Assembly (NCBI RefSeq): GCF_004011695.2
Contig: NC_082423.1
Coordinates: forward strand, 1,240,001 to 1,304,000
DNA length: 64,000 nucleotides
DNA from: Ascochyta rabiei
Lineage: Eukaryota > Ascomycota > Dothideomycetes > Pleosporales > Didymellaceae
Direction of reading: 5' to 3'
Numbering within the stretch: the first letter of the stretch is position 1; the number at the start of each line of letters is the position of its first letter. Under the pieces are notes generated by a model that had not been told where the DNA came from, ran no database searches, and saw only the letters and a list, made by a program, of their open reading frames with translations. The position numbers and the translations under genes were made by a program. Below are positions 11,415 to 23,805 of the stretch, in pieces.

Positions 11415-13660
11415 TAGCCAGAATAGAAACACTCGGAGTGTTCAATGTCATAGCCATCAGCAATCCCGGATCAGCCCTGCGCCCGGCAGTGTAACAATGC
11501 AGGACGAGAAGATAAAGGCGACCTGCTTCCAGTTGACTGCGCGAAAGTCGTAATTGCAGAGTGCTACACCAATCGTTGCACCAGTCAAGCATTGTGTTGT
11601 GGAGACAGGCAAAGCAGGTCTCGAGGCGAGGAGAACAGTGATGGCTGCGCCGAGTTCCATCGAAAACCCTCGCGTAGATGAAACCTGAGTGGTCTTATTT
11701 CGAAGCGATCGTATGATATAGTATCCGTAGACTGTGGTTCGAATGTCGGCAAAAGCTAAAACAAGACGATACAAAGCTAGATACGTACACCAGGATCCCA
11801 GTCCGAGCAGTAGACCGGCAACAATCAAAATCCAAATGGGGGTGTCAGCCTTGGCAGTTACCTCTCCACTGGTGTATGTGTTGTAGCTTGTAACCCAGGG
11901 GCCGACGGAATTTGTAACCGCAGGATCCTTAGCACGCATCGGGACAGCTTAAGAACATTGACCTCGCATCGTTGTTGGATCCGTGCGCAATGGATATTAT
12001 GATCGCGGATGCTACTTAGGCGTAGATCCATAGATTTTTGACTCGATTGTTGTAAACAATAGCGCGAGCGTCTACTGTACCAAAATCTGCAGTAAAGAGT
12101 GAGTGAAGGAGACAAGTTCTTCTGACTTTGGCTTACTCTTTTGTGTGACAACATCACGGCTGACATCTTGAAGAAGCAAAAATGTGGTCCAATTTGTAGT
12201 ATTTTTTGGCGAGTTGGATGGCAGATGACGAACAGGCTCCAAAAATCGCTCCTCCGGCTCGGGCTTCTTGGGGATGACATGAGCAACAAGATCTCCCCGG
12301 TCATTCGGCATGGAGAGCTGACAGGAAGGGAGCGCTTTGGAAGCATCATGCAAGTCGTTGTCTATATCAATCGATGTATACAAACCTTCGTTGCTGTTGT
12401 GGCTCAGCCCCTCAGCAATAGGCGTAGGATCGCTCAGCGGAATATCCTTTAAGGGGGATTTCTTGAGGTAGTTGGTCGGACTGTCTGTAGAACTCTTCGA
12501 GTGGTAGTCAGTGGCTACCTGGGTACCTTTTCCGGGCCAGTAGATTGGGGGGTCCTCTCGGTAGAGTAAGGTTCCAAGTGGAATATGCCACGGTTGTATT
12601 TGAGCGTCGTTCTTGACAAGGCGCCGATGAAATTAGGATACAAAAAGGTGTATTCGACAGCTAGGATGCCGAAGAAGACACCAAGAATATTTCCGGTCGC
12701 TCTACCGGCATCCATTGATTCTCCATTTAGAAGCTCATCAACTATGAACAGAGCTAGGACACCAGCCATGAAAGCTAGGTACCAGGGGATGAGTCGAAGG
12801 CCCCACTCGAGAGGGTCTTTTCTTTCCAATACAAGATACGTTATAGTCAAGAATAGAACTGTGGATAAACCAGCTGCAGTAAGTGGCGCAATTGCCCAGG
12901 AGGCGGCAATGTGGCTGAGACTGCCACTTGCCCAGACCTATTTGAGAGGGGTTTGTGCCGCAATACCAGCGCCTGCAAGCGCGCCGACGAAGGTCTGGGT
13001 GTTGCTATAACTAGTGATCAGCGATATGGTTCAGGGTGATAAAACCATCGAAACCTACCTCTGAGGGAAGTGTCGCTCATCTGGCAAGGTCGAAGGCTTT
13101 TAAGGACTCTTCGACAAGGGGATCTCTGTAAAAAATGGCAGTAGTAGACTGGAGACTCGAGATCGTAGACATGAAAAGCGGAAATCGCCTTCGTAGGAGG
13201 CATTCACTTAAGATCTGCAGCGGGCCCCTGTTGGCACCAGTAATCATTTCTCCCTGGGTCTACGCAGTCGAAAAAGCATTCTGGGTAAGCTTCGGTCTGC
13301 ATTTACCCGCCTCTACCAATTTCTCCCAACTGTTTCCTGATGTTTGCCTCGAGCACTACTTTGGCACGGTGCGAGAAGCGTCATTGTAGCAGCTCCTCGG
13401 CAAAGGGTAGTACTGAGAATAACAATGTGGGATCTTGCACTTGGTGGATCACATCCTTGCCCCATCATATCATGGTATCGTGTGCTGGTGGGAAACAATC
13501 GCTCCAGCGAAAGAGCAGCGTAGGTTGAAGAACTTGGGCGGTATCGAAGGAGTTGCCAAGAACCGAACATGGTAGCACCTATTTCCGTGACACCCGTCAG
13601 CCAAGCACTTGGCATCGTAGCGGACACAACGGAGTCATTAGCAAGCACCCTTCTTTTCTT
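11415..13660 (-). pseudogene. Decayed Pho89-type Na+/phosphate symporter (PHO4 family)
   Basis: Minus-strand pieces of a PHO4-family phosphate permease lie in order but in different frames. About 13020-12515 encodes TQTFVGALAGAGIA and IAASWAIAPLTAAGLSTVLF followed by a membrane block; 12390-12070 is the hydrophilic loop ending VSFTHSLLQILVQ; 11990-11960 holds a damaged AHGSNNDA (normally HGANDVANA); 11939-11460 encodes GPWVTSYNTYTSGEV, RGFSMELGAAITVLLASR and VSTTQCLTGATIGVALCN. A retained intron (about 11785-11730) sits inside the last block. A frame change near 11465 restores a LLMAMTLNTPS tail. The N-terminal third (13660-13050) is only faintly recognisable (LANDSV near 13640). In-frame stops and several frameshifts mean no functional product. 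Unlike the transposons, decay here is by indels rather than heavy TA enrichment. Confidence 0.75.
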
Positions 13661-15827
13661 GTTAAGCATTGGCATGTGTAAGACTGGCCAAGGTGCAGCT
13701 GACTTAGCTTGGCAGCAATCCTTCTATTGCTTTTACTCGCCAGGAGGCTCAAGCGCGTAGCGACAGAAGTTTCAATCGCCAGACATCGGCATGTGTTCTG
13801 CCAGCGTCCTGAAGATGTTGACTGCCTCAATTTAACAGCAGCCATTGTCTACCGGCAATTGTTATCGCGGACCCATTTGCGACAGTCCAAAAAAACAACA
13901 ATTACGTGTGACCACGAGTGACCTTACCTCGTGTGACTGCTCAATGTTTCTCGCTCCATAAGCCTGTTGATCTCTCACGGCTGTATTGGCGTCCGCAAGC
14001 ATTTGCCCTGAGCTCCTGTTGGCGCTGCACTGACCCGCTTATTCAAGATGGTTGATCCTACTGGATCAATCATGGACAGATACTGACAAAGTTGGTTGAA
14101 GGATGAGTGCCAGTCATCTATGGGTACTTAAAATCTGATCTGAATCTGATCTGTACCTGGAGGTTCAAGTGACACCTCGAGTATATGGGCTGGAGGTACT
14201 TTTTTGAGTGTAACCCCATCTTCCAGAGAACGCCATGTTTGACTTGAACCGCTAGTTCTTTCATGTTATAGTCCAGGTTTTGGAAAAAATGACAGGGCAG
14301 AGGACAGACCTTGCGGCACGGTAGATAATCATGGGAGCTTATAGCTCTGGCCCGCTCCGTTCAGTATTTTGGTCACTATAGCAGTGTCTGACCATAATGA
14401 AGCAACTTTCGCTCTCTTCGCAAGCTTAGACATGACCTGATTTGTAACGCGTGCGGAACGAGGAACGAGTGATGGCCAATCTGATCCTAGATCGCAAAGA
14501 AACCGAGACATGTCATCTCTGTTTGCGTCACTAAAGAGAGGCGTCAGCTCGCGTTCCCCCCGTTGTCTGGAGGTCTATTTCCACGTTGCCCCACTTGACC
14601 GGGATTGCGGGTGCCTCCAATGCCTAGAAGCTGTGGAAGAAAAAAGATGGAATGCAACCGAAAATTGGTAAAATACCAACACGTAATTAAGTTGACAAGT
14701 GAAAAGAACACAAGCTACAGGCGTGTTTTTGATAGGCAACAGCGCCAAACGACGACGTAGCCGCCCTCACCTAGCTCATACGAGTAGTTCCCTCCTTAAA
14801 TCTGTTCTCATCTGCGAGCTCATGCCTGTGTTATTAAAGATTCAGAAGAGCCATATCTTTCTTAGAATCTGCCGCATCATCCATGCACGTTGCGTAAAAG
14901 AACAGTCTTATTGATTGTTTGGGCGGGAATAAAAATTCGTTGCGCGGTCGGAGAAAACGATAGGGGATCTGCTTCTTGCTTCACAATATACCTTTAGCTA
15001 TGAACGGCTCGAGTAAAATCACTTCACTGCTTTGAAACGACAGAGATATCTATATATAACTCTTGACTTACTTGCTGAGATTGGCATCTGGTAAGGGGGT
15101 AACAGCATTATGACGCAATCGATCCGGAACAGCTCGGGGATTCTATATCTTATTAACTCTAAGAACAGTTTTGTTTCGCACAGAAAACTCCATTTCTAGG
15201 TTACGCTCGCGAGACTTTGGACGAAAGAGTTTGAAGGCGCTATCACGTGGCTTTTGTGGGGAAAATGGGGCGCCCCCAAGTGAGGATTAGCGCTAACACA
15301 TGTCCACGGTCCTCCCTAGGTCGACTCTTGCTTAGTACACCCTTCACACGCAGCACAAAGCATCATGGCATTGAACTTAGATGACAGAAAGTCATATCAG
15401 AGAACCGCCCCTGCGCACAGACGCTCATCTGCAGGGTGCCTCGACGTCTGGCTGGCCTGCACGTTAGCCCTGAGCACCTCATCCGTATCTCGAATGACAT
15501 CAGCTACAACGCACCTCTCAGGTGCATGAACACTCCCGACAGCGGCCACTGATAGATACAAGCCTACCGCCTTGCGTCTAAGCTCCTGACCGTATCGTAT
15601 TTAGTGGCGCGGTTCAGTGGGGACATCTGACCGTGACGACCCTGTATCGGGGAGAAAAGCGATTGCAAATAGACGATTGTGGAGGGTTGAGCGCTCACGC
15701 AATCTAAGGCATGTATGCGACAATCCTGGAGTTCTTGCGAGCGCCTTTATCGCACAAGTCGCGCCTCTTGGCCCGTACAAATTTAAGTCGCCCGCAATTA
15801 CTGTTCCTATCAGATCGAGCAGCAAAT
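13661..15827. other. Long intergenic stretch, nothing recognised
   Basis: About 2.2 kb of moderate GC content with only short overlapping frames in all directions. I find no protein family, no tRNA-like fold and no long repeat. The last 250 bp should carry the promoter and 5' leader of the MFS gene that starts at 15828. Confidence 0.5.
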
Positions 15828-17552
15828 ATGACTTTTGAGCCTGCGACAGACAAGAAGCTCGACTCAGAGGTATTGTCCAAAGATGATACAATTTCAACCC
15901 ACATCGAAACGCCAACGCCACGGGACCTGAAGACAAGGAAAGTGCCATGGTATGCCTACATCTGGGACTACGAACCAGATCGCACGCACGAGGAGCGTGT
16001 ATTCGTCTCCAAACTCGATGCCTACCTCATCACCATCCTATCTCTGGGCTACTTCATCAAGAACCTCGACCAGACTAACATTAGTAATGCCTTCGTGAGC
16101 GGTATGAAGGAAGATTTGGCCATGAACGGAAACCAGATCAACCTGGTTGATACTGCCTGGACCGTTGGTTACGTTGTTGGTCAAATCCCAAGTCAGATCA
16201 TCCTCACAAAAATCCGCCCCTCTGTCTGGGTGCCGAGCTGCGAGCTAGTCTGGACAATGTTGACGTTCACACTGGCAGCAGCCAAGACTAGCAATCATGT
16301 TATTGTCATACGTTTCTTCATTGGCATTGCAGAATCTATCTTCTACCCGGCTGCGCACACCGTCCTAGGAGCTTGGTATAAACCGAGTGAGCTCGGCAAA
16401 CGGGCTTGCATCTTCCACGCATCGTCTGCCGTGGCTGCTATGTTCTCAGGCTACCTCCAGGCTGCAGTCTACAAGGGCTTGAATGGTGTTCACGGTTTTG
16501 CTGGCTGGCAATGGCTCTTTGTAGGTGTCTCTGAGATCCATCTCTGTATTCCACGCTGATTTCTCGCAGATTATGGATGGCATCATAAGTGCACCCATCT
16601 GCATTGCTGGATTTTTTCTGCTGCCTGATCTACCGGAGAATACTCGCGCTTTCTACTTAAGCGATAGTGTAAGACTGCCGGAAAAGTATGACTGCGAGTA
16701 ATAACAATATCTAGGATCGAGCATTAGCGAAAAGGAGAATGGACAGCGTTGGTCGCGCCCCACGAAAGAAGCTTACTTGGTCTACATTCCGGAGGATCTT
16801 CAGTAAGCTAGTAGATACCCTTTTTTACTTCAAAATGCTAAACCACCCACAGGTCGCTGGCACGTCTATCTTTTGACGATCCTTTACGTAATCTTCATCA
16901 ACGTCAGCCCGTCCGGCAGCGTCAATCCGTTCTCGCTTTGGCTGAAAGCTAAAGGGCTTCCGGTGTCCAAAATTGTGAGCAGCATGGAGCGCCCCGTCAG
17001 GCATGTGCTGACTGCTGGTAGAATATCATCCCAACAGGGAGTTCGGCAATTCAGCTCGTCCTGACTGTTTCGTTCGCCATCGTCTCAGACGCTATCCGGC
17101 ATCGCGCGCGCATCATGTCAATCAGCACTTTGCTCGGCGGTTTTTCTGCCCTTTGCCTGGCCATATGGAACATACCGACCGGTCTAAAATGGCTCTCTTT
17201 CTTCCTGCAACGTGCATCCGTGCCCTACGGTCCACTGAGTATGTCTTGGGCCAACGAGATCTGCGGCGCAGATGCTGAAGAAAGGACCCTCGTCATCGGT
17301 ATCATGAACTCCATGGGCTACGCGTTCAATGCCTTTATACCACTTCTCACGTACCCGCAAACTGACGCACCGAAGTTTCGGAAGGGTTTTATTTACTCGA
17401 CTTGTGCCTTCGCCGCTCAAGGCTTAATCACTGCAGTCGTCGCGTACATGCAGAAGAAGGATGCGAGAAAAGCAGGAATAGCAAGTACAGGAGATGAGGA
17501 GAATGTCGACAATGCAATTTTGGTCGGTGCTACAAGGACAACAGACCTTTGA
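15828..17552 (+). CDS. MFS anion:cation symporter (Dal5/Liz1-Fen2 type)
   Basis: Predicted 510-aa, 12-helix importer of the major facilitator superfamily, ACS subfamily (relatives import allantoate, pantothenate, nicotinate or related carboxylates). Five exons: 15828-16520, 16570-16668, 16715-16802, 16853-16974 and 17022-17552; introns 46-50 bp; total 1533 nt. N-terminal tail of about 80 residues, then KLDAYLITILSLGYFIKNLDQTNISNAFVSGMKEDL, a strong family signature, and GYVVGQIPSQ. The central loop contains DRALAKRRMDSVGRAP, and the exon-5 segment NIIPTGSSAIQL and PYGPLSMSWANEICG are typical of the pantothenate/allantoate branch. Earlier in-frame GTG/ATG codons exist upstream (an ATG at 15711), but 15828 gives the expected length. 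No damage seen. Substrate is inferred only to class. Confidence 0.87.
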
Positions 17553-18101
17553 AGTTCATCGGTAACACACAGACGTCGCGCATGTCCTTGCGGTTGTGGG
17601 AGCTCGATAAGTATCAACTTACAGAAAGCTCAGAGCGGATTTGTGGCGGTGCAAGATACATGCGCTGTCAGCCAAGTCCTTTTGATGCACGCCGCACGAA
17701 TGACAAGTCCGGAGTGTTCGTTGGCATGTATGGTGGGGAAGCCAAGGGCAGTGCAGTCTCAGCGGAAGTCATCGGCCAAGCTCGGCCGAGCTTTTTGAGC
17801 CACACATCCGCTCGTTCCGCCCGCCGTTCCGCTCTCACTACTGACTGCGCCACGTGCGACGCTGGTCATGCGCCACTTGTATTGTAAAGCTTAGTCGAAT
17901 AAGCCTGTGCCGAATTGCCGAACGAGTGCATACGCATGACGCGTATTTAGATACCCGTGAGATCCGCATTCAATATATATGTCTTGATTAGCCAGCTTTA
18001 TTGGATCAGCAATTTACACACCGTATACGTCAGAATCATCAACCTACATTGAACCTATACACACATCAAGGATCATTACCATATCTGACTTCTAGTCTAC
18101 G
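17553..18101. other. Intergenic, nothing recognised
   Basis: 550 bp between two plus-strand genes. The last 120 bp is AC-rich and CT-rich in fungal-leader style before the ATG at 18102. No other feature seen. Confidence 0.5.
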
Positions 18102-18662
18102 ATGCCACTCAATTCTCTCAGGGATGCCATTGGACATGTTGAAAACGCACTGTTCATAATGAAGGCAAAGAGACACGAGAACCAGAGCGACGGTATGGCA
18201 TACGGGAACAATTACCACCAATACCACAACTCAGCACCGATTATACCTCAAAATTCTCCTCCTCAGCATAACTATGGCCAGCCGCCCTACTGTCCACCGG
18301 CTGGATGGTCACAACACTGGGACCATAGCAGTCAACGCCACTACTACATGGATCAAGCCACCAGTCGTTCACAATGGGAGCCGCCAGCGAATCAGTTTCA
18401 CCAGCCGCCTAGACCTACATCAGCGCACCAGCAACGATATTCTGACGAGCAAGTGCGAGGCAACAGCTCTGGAGAGCACAACAGGCAACATTTGAGACCG
18501 CATAGTAACTCGAATATGTCGCAAGTGTCAAGGAACGGTAGCCCACTGCCGAGAGCAATGTCCATACCCCCTGGCTATTCGCTCGATACAAAGACAGGGC
18601 AGCTCGTCAGTACCATGTTGCCGCCTGCTGGTCATCACAGTGCACCTGTCAAATACTGGTGA
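18102..18662 (+). CDS. Small WW-domain protein
   Basis: Single-exon 186-aa protein, rich in Gln, His, Pro and Tyr. One WW domain at about residues 66-95: first Trp at W69 in PAGWSQHWD, the central tyrosine pair at 81-82, second Trp at W92 followed by EPP. WW modules bind proline-rich ligands such as PPxY. The rest is low-complexity and probably disordered, with no membrane segment or signal peptide. The C terminus SIPPGYSLDTKTGQLVSTM and a final tryptophan may be a second short motif. ATG 18102 is the first in frame after a CT-rich leader; a second ATG lies 54 bp downstream. Partner and process are unknown. Confidence 0.75.
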   Translation: MPLNSLRDAIGHVENALFIMKAKRHENQSDGMAYGNNYHQYHNSAPIIPQNSPPQHNYGQPPYCPPAGWSQHWDHSSQRHYYMDQATSRSQWEPPANQFHQPPRPTSAHQQRYSDEQVRGNSSGEHNRQHLRPHSNSNMSQVSRNGSPLPRAMSIPPGYSLDTKTGQLVSTMLPPAGHHSAPVKYW

Positions 18663-19019
18663 TTGAAGAACATGGTTGACCTAAAGAAGCCACAAGCAGC
18701 AACACAAACTTTATTGCAGATCAGCACGCCATCTAGCGGAGAACATCACTCCAAAAAAACTTATGGTGTATATTTTCAGCACTGTTTAGTGTCACAAAGA
18801 CACAGTGACGAACTGCATCGAGCCGATCGTGGATTCAAGGATATTTGCACCATTGAGAAAGAAAAGGAGAGAAAAGCAAGTCGGAACCGGCAGTGCAGTC
18901 CTTGGCTAGCTGTAAGTGTGGATAGCTGTGCGGCGGGTCTTTACCACATTCTCGATGAAACTATCAAGGGCGTCAAGACCTGCATTCCAGCCAATATAAT
19001 ATGATGATTACACTTCATT
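18663..19019. other. Convergent 3' region
   Basis: 357 bp between the stops of two converging genes. It probably holds both 3' UTRs. An open frame (18663-19004) continues on the plus strand without a start codon of note; no domain seen. Confidence 0.5.
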
Positions 19020-19920
19020 TCAGTCTTCAACTAGCCGGTACTGTGTCTCAAATGGTCTCCTCTTCAATGTTGCTTCTTGCTTTGTGATTGTTCGCGCCCG
19101 CTTGGACACAATGAACTCCACTCTTGCTTGAGGGTTCCACACTCCCATTCTCGCATTCCGTTCACCGAGGTTTTCGGCACCAAGCATACTTAGGTAGCTA
19201 TGCATACTTGGGAACGAAGGTCTCCACCCTCCCCCCGGTATCTCCTCGACGAAGTCCACTTTGGCATCTTCAAAGAAAACAAGTTGTATTTGCGTCGTCG
19301 TGCCCTCGAGGGGCCACAACGTGACCTTCATCACATCCCGCCCAATCGCCGCTTTCCAAGCTTCTCTGTGGTCCGAAAAAATGGCATCTAGCTCTGGCAT
19401 GGGGCCAAATTTGTCGAAAAATCTGCATTCCATGTGCTCAATGCTAAAACTGATCATGAGAAGGTGCGTAATATCCAGTCTTGATGAGCTTCCTCCACAA
19501 TGGGAAGTAAATTCAACCTCCACTTTCCTCGGCGTAAGCGCAAACCTGTTTTCCCTGACGCTTTCCCTATAGAAGCTATCCAAGAATCGCGGTAGAATAT
19601 GCGCATTTACGCGGATTCGATGAGTGACCTGCGATACATAGAGCGGTCCAAACTCGTGTCGCGTAAGCTGGCAGACTTGATTGAGGGAGTAGTGGTTGCC
19701 TCGATGCGGGTTCTTCTTCCTCCAATACCTTGGGAAATCGGCTCGGGATCGAAGGCAGATAGTTCTGGGGCCTACGTTTGTGTCTATGTCTTCTATGAGG
19801 AGCGAATAGATTTCGTTGCGCAGCTCTGTTCTAATTATCAGTACTTTAAGTCTTTCAGCAATGTTTAATAAATGTACCTGCGGGCAATTGGAGGAACCCG
19901 GTTATTGACTTCGAAGCCAT
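19020..19920 (-). CDS. LPxE-RNxIY (F-box-like fold) protein 1
   Basis: Predicted 282-aa protein. Exon 1 is 19920-19878 (ATG at 19920), the intron 19877-19826 (52 bp) and exon 2 19825-19020; total 849 nt. The N terminus reads MASKSITGFLQLPA then ELRNEIYSLL: the LPxELRNxIY motif found at the start of a large, poorly characterised fungal family whose fold resembles an F-box. It is followed by VCQLTRHEFGPLY, the matching CxQxRxEFxPLY block. The rest is a mixed alpha/beta region without a recognised domain. The intron splits the Glu codon G|AG of the LPxE motif; the same split occurs in the genes at 39469-40869 and 42685-43594. If it acts like other F-box proteins it would recruit a substrate for ubiquitination, but that is inference. 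Function unknown. Confidence 0.8.
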
Positions 19921-20447
19921 GTGTATTTGATGTTTATGTTTATTCTCAGGCTCACGGCAGTAGTGAGTGGTCTAGAGTGGTCGTTCATTTGGATGCCTGG
20001 TGTGGGAAAGAGTGGGTGGGGCCAATTCCGCGCCAGCGCCTCGTGGCTGCCTGCTGCTGTGACACTATTTCCTGTTCGTATACCAACATAATCGACAGCA
20101 ACAGCACAGTTCCTCTAGGCCATCGGTGTTGTCGGTCTTCATCGTCTCTTTCATGTGACCTCCCAGAGTACTACTATCATTAGCGCATCTGTACATCACC
20201 AGCACCGAGGGGCTGGTTTCCGTCGCTGCAACTGTTTCGAGCTTCACGAAGTGGCTGAAAGGCCATAAGCATAGATTACCGTCATGTAATAGCCAAGAGA
20301 CGAACTCCAACCCTCCTTTATATCTTCGCGACGTGATGTTGTAGACAGGGACGAATTCTGTGATGGAAGAGGGGAACTGTGTCTACAGTTCCGAGACGCC
20401 GGCGGCCGGCGTCTCAGCCGTTATCGCGGCAATTGCCAACGACGTCA
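19921..20447. other. Divergent intergenic region
   Basis: 527 bp between two divergently transcribed genes, so it should hold both promoters. I see no clear shared operator. Confidence 0.5.
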
Positions 20448-22651
20448 ATGTCTACAAACACCAACATGAGCATGCAACCTCGCCGACGTCTCGAACAGCC
20501 GCCTGTAAAGGCCGCCTGCCTAGCATGGTACACTCGTATCCCGCTCTGATGCTTGACGATGACAAAGCTGATGGAAACTCAGCCGTGCATCGAAAGCCCG
20601 TTGCAACGGTCAAACACCGTGCAACAGAGTAAGTGACTCCTTCCCCACACGATAGAAGAAGTGTTGCTCAGAGCTATAGCGTTCGCTAACGCTGGGCAAA
20701 GTGTAGTGTCAGTGATAGGCACTGTGAGTATCGACCCAGCCGGAGAGGGCGTGTAGTCCGAGCACCGGTAACGCCACCATCAACGAACGTCTCGCCGAAA
20801 TCACCCACGAGTATACAAGGTCGTCTGATTGCTAGTTCCCACAAAAGGTCGAGAGAAGACTGCGGCACACACGGGAAGACATACCAGCGTACGGAGAATC
20901 ATAAGCCCGCAAAGCTCTGGCTCCATGAAACTAACCAAGCAATGTACAACTGCACCTAGAACGTCCTGCCATAACTCGACTAACGCATCTGTCAGTATTG
21001 ATGCCTATTATACGTATATACACCCCTGTTTTCCGGTTCTGCCACCTCCTTGCTTAGGTCAGCAGCCTGACCGGCTAGTAGAAGAGGGCCATGCCTTTTG
21101 TCCAGAATCCCCACTGCTTCACGCTATTGCTGCACTTGTCGGCCTGATATCTGCAAAAGACGAAGATGAGTATGCTGCCATCCGTGATCGAGCAACTAGA
21201 CAAGAATATGCCGAGCTCTGTTCGGAATTGGCCCTGAAGGGAATAGATCGCGACATAGACGTGTCTGGACCATTGAGTCGCAGCCGCGTGCACGACAGCG
21301 TACCAGTTAGCCTCGAAAGTACGATTGCGACTCTGCTTGTTGCGGTATACGAGTACTGCTACCGTGGTAGCTTGATGAGAGCACGCACTCGCATGGCTAC
21401 CGCCATTACGTTGGCTACGGATCAAGGACTGCACGACACCGGTCCTGAGCAGACGACAGACTCTGAATGCGAACGAAGAACTTGGTCCATGATAGTAGGC
21501 CAGCCTTTGATCTCATTCACTGTAGCGCGATCTGATAAACCAAACTAGTGCTTCTTCGCAAACAAACTGTCGATCATTCACCATCTGGTAAGCAATAGTC
21601 CTTGACTTTGCATCTCTGAGATCACGAATATATACAGCCACCTTTGATATCAATCGGCGATCCGCCAATCAAGATAGCATCACCAAAGTTAGGAATGGAA
21701 CCAGAAGTAGGTCTTTGTACCTCACCCATTGAATTCTCCTTATTGACAATTTCAGCCATGGGAGGCCATATCAGGTGCACAGCAGATACTTCTCATTTGT
21801 CAAACGCGGGTTGCAACTTGTGACGAACTAGAGAGGCTTGATACAACAGTCTGTTCATATATTCGAGATCTTGATCGTCCGCTTCCTGCACTTAAGCCAG
21901 ATGACGTGGAGGGACTAGCCGCACACAACTGGTGGGCTATTGCTCGCATTGTTGTGCACAGGTAAGGCTATTTTCCAGTGCAGATGACTATTGACTGATG
22001 CCCTATAGTGCTCGCATAAAGCTACACCGCCAATCAGCGTTCGCTGATATACCGGCCTTCGTAAACAAGCACTGTGATATGGCTGCGCTCAAGGACACTA
22101 AACACTTTCCTCTTCTCACCCCAGACTGCCATCGACTTGCGTCTCCGGGGTCGCAAACAAACAGCCCGAAGACTGGTGAATGGCCATTAGCAGATGTTTC
22201 GCGCAGGGCACAACGGTCATCCGACGTCTGCCTCAAGTCCGCCTTCGTTGTTCTGCGGATGTTCAGATACTTAACAGAGGTTTTGGTTGACAAGCAGTTG
22301 CAACTGCCCGGACTCCGCCACGTTGACGACGAAGCGAAGAAGTCAATCAGATCTTCGTTACCAATGACAATGCCTCAAATGGCTTGCAGTGCGATGCAAG
22401 CATGCTACGTAATGGTTATGACCTTGTACAGGGTGAAGTCTTCGCTCGTACTTGATAAAGCAACAAGATCAGATACTGCCTTGCAGCCTGACCTATGCTT
22501 CCAAGATACTGAGCGCTTAGTAGAAGAGCTAAGGCACGGTGTGAAAGACAGTATGGAGATGCTGAACAAGTATCAGATGGAGTTCGCGCACATCAAAGCT
22601 ATGTTTGAGGAGCTCAAAATGGTTTACGAAGTTGCGTTTGCCGACGTCTGA
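20448..22651 (+). CDS. Zn2Cys6 transcription factor with fungal-specific middle homology domain
   Basis: Predicted 607-aa nuclear regulator. Eight exons close exactly to 1824 nt: 20448-20527, 20583-20628, 20702-20943, 20996-21494, 21549-21587, 21638-21706, 21756-21961 and 22009-22651. The binuclear zinc cluster is assembled from the first three exons: Cys24, 27, 34, 40, 43 and 50 in the pattern CX2CX6CX5CX2CX6C, followed by a basic EYRPSRRGR linker. IDAYYTYIHPCFPVLPPP marks the start of the fungal_trans regulatory region, and ARIKLHRQSAFADIP lies in its second half, as in sugar- or amide-responsive regulators. The fifth exon is only 39 nt and the second 46 nt. ATG 20448 follows an in-frame stop at 20358; ATGs at 20466 and 20472 are alternatives. 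Target genes are unknown; the divergent LPxE gene and the downstream methyltransferase are neighbours only. Confidence 0.85.
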
Positions 22652-22882
22652 ATATGGAACTTACCTGAGAGAGAAGCGGGCAAAAGCGATGCTGTGAGGC
22701 CGGCATCGCTTCGGCTTTCTCGAGGCCGAAGCGGGGATGACGAGATACGAACATTAGCCTACATCAGGTTAGCAACTTTCACCCGTCTTACATCTTTCAA
22801 CTTTATCGCCTGTCTCTGTTTACTCCACACACAAGTTGTTTTGAAACAGAATTCCGTTGCGGAAGCGCCGAACTTGGACACG

Positions 22883-23805
22883 ATGATTCCCAATGAGGCC
22901 ATTGCCGCCCTTCTTACGCCATGGCAATTCATGCTCGTATCTTGTTCCTATCTCCCTCATGCCACAATACATCTTTACGAGACCAGTGGATTCTCCTCCC
23001 TCTTCTCGTGGCAAAAACTCCAAAGCGCATGGTTCAGCAAGTTCTGGGCCTGGGCTGGTCCACGCATTCGAGAAAACGACGGGCCCCGAATCACCGCACT
23101 ACTCGAAGGACGTGTGACCGGCGCACAAGTAGTTGACAAAGTTGTGGGCGAGCCCATCAGCGGTGTGGTGCTGGACGTGGGGCCGGGGCTGGGGTATTGG
23201 GTTGATCTCTACGCCCGCGCTGATGTACCCATCAACCAGTCAGGTGACAGCGTGAAACAGAGAGGTGGAAATGGGAAGGGTATCACGAAAGTGTACGGCG
23301 TCGAGCCGAATACTGAATCTCACGCTGCGCTGAGCCAGCGCGCCAAAGCGGCAGGGCTCGATGGGGTGTACGAGATCTTGTCCGTGGGCATTGAAGACAT
23401 TGCGAAAGAGACTGCCGTTGAAAAAGGTAGTGTGGATGCCATAGTAAGCCTGTTGTGTCTGTGCAGTATCCCAGAGCCTGAGAAAAATATCATGGAGCTG
23501 TACGGCTACCTGAAGCCAGGCGGCATATGGTACTTCTTTGAGCACGTGGCCATCAAGAATTACTGGCCTATGCAACTCTACCAGGGTAAGTTATCCTCAG
23601 CAACTTGATCCATAGCAAGACTGACCGGTATTTAGCCTTCGTCAATCTCTTCTGGCCACACGCTCTCGGCGGCTGCCAGCTCTGCAGGGACACAGGGAAG
23701 ATGCTGCGCGAAGCCGGATCCTGGTCGAAAATAGATTTCAAGCAGCCACCGGAAGAAGCATGGTATCAGACCGTCCCTCATATCCTAGGGACCCTGACGA
23801 AGTGA
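22883..23805 (+). CDS. Class I SAM-dependent methyltransferase (METTL7-like)
   Basis: Predicted 290-aa enzyme; exons 22883-23585 and 23636-23805 around a 50-bp intron. N-terminal residues 1-45 are hydrophobic with an aromatic stretch, suggesting membrane or lipid-droplet attachment. Motif I of the SAM-binding Rossmann fold is GVVLDVGPGLGYW (residues 94-106), the acidic motif II lies at YGVEPN, and SVDAIVSLLCLCSIPEPE plus LKPGGIWYFFEHV are motif IV and post-motif segments. WPHALGGCQLCRDTGKMLREAG at the C terminus resembles the METTL7/phospholipid-methyltransferase-like family. Start 22883 is the first ATG giving this N terminus; the frame is open further upstream (to 22694) without another ATG in good context. 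Substrate unknown, perhaps a lipid or small thiol. Confidence 0.83.

Noticed and set aside
15711..15827. N-terminal extension of the Dal5-like transporter from ATG 15711
   Set aside because: The upstream segment is basic and not expected in the family; ATG 15828 gives a normal N-terminal tail.
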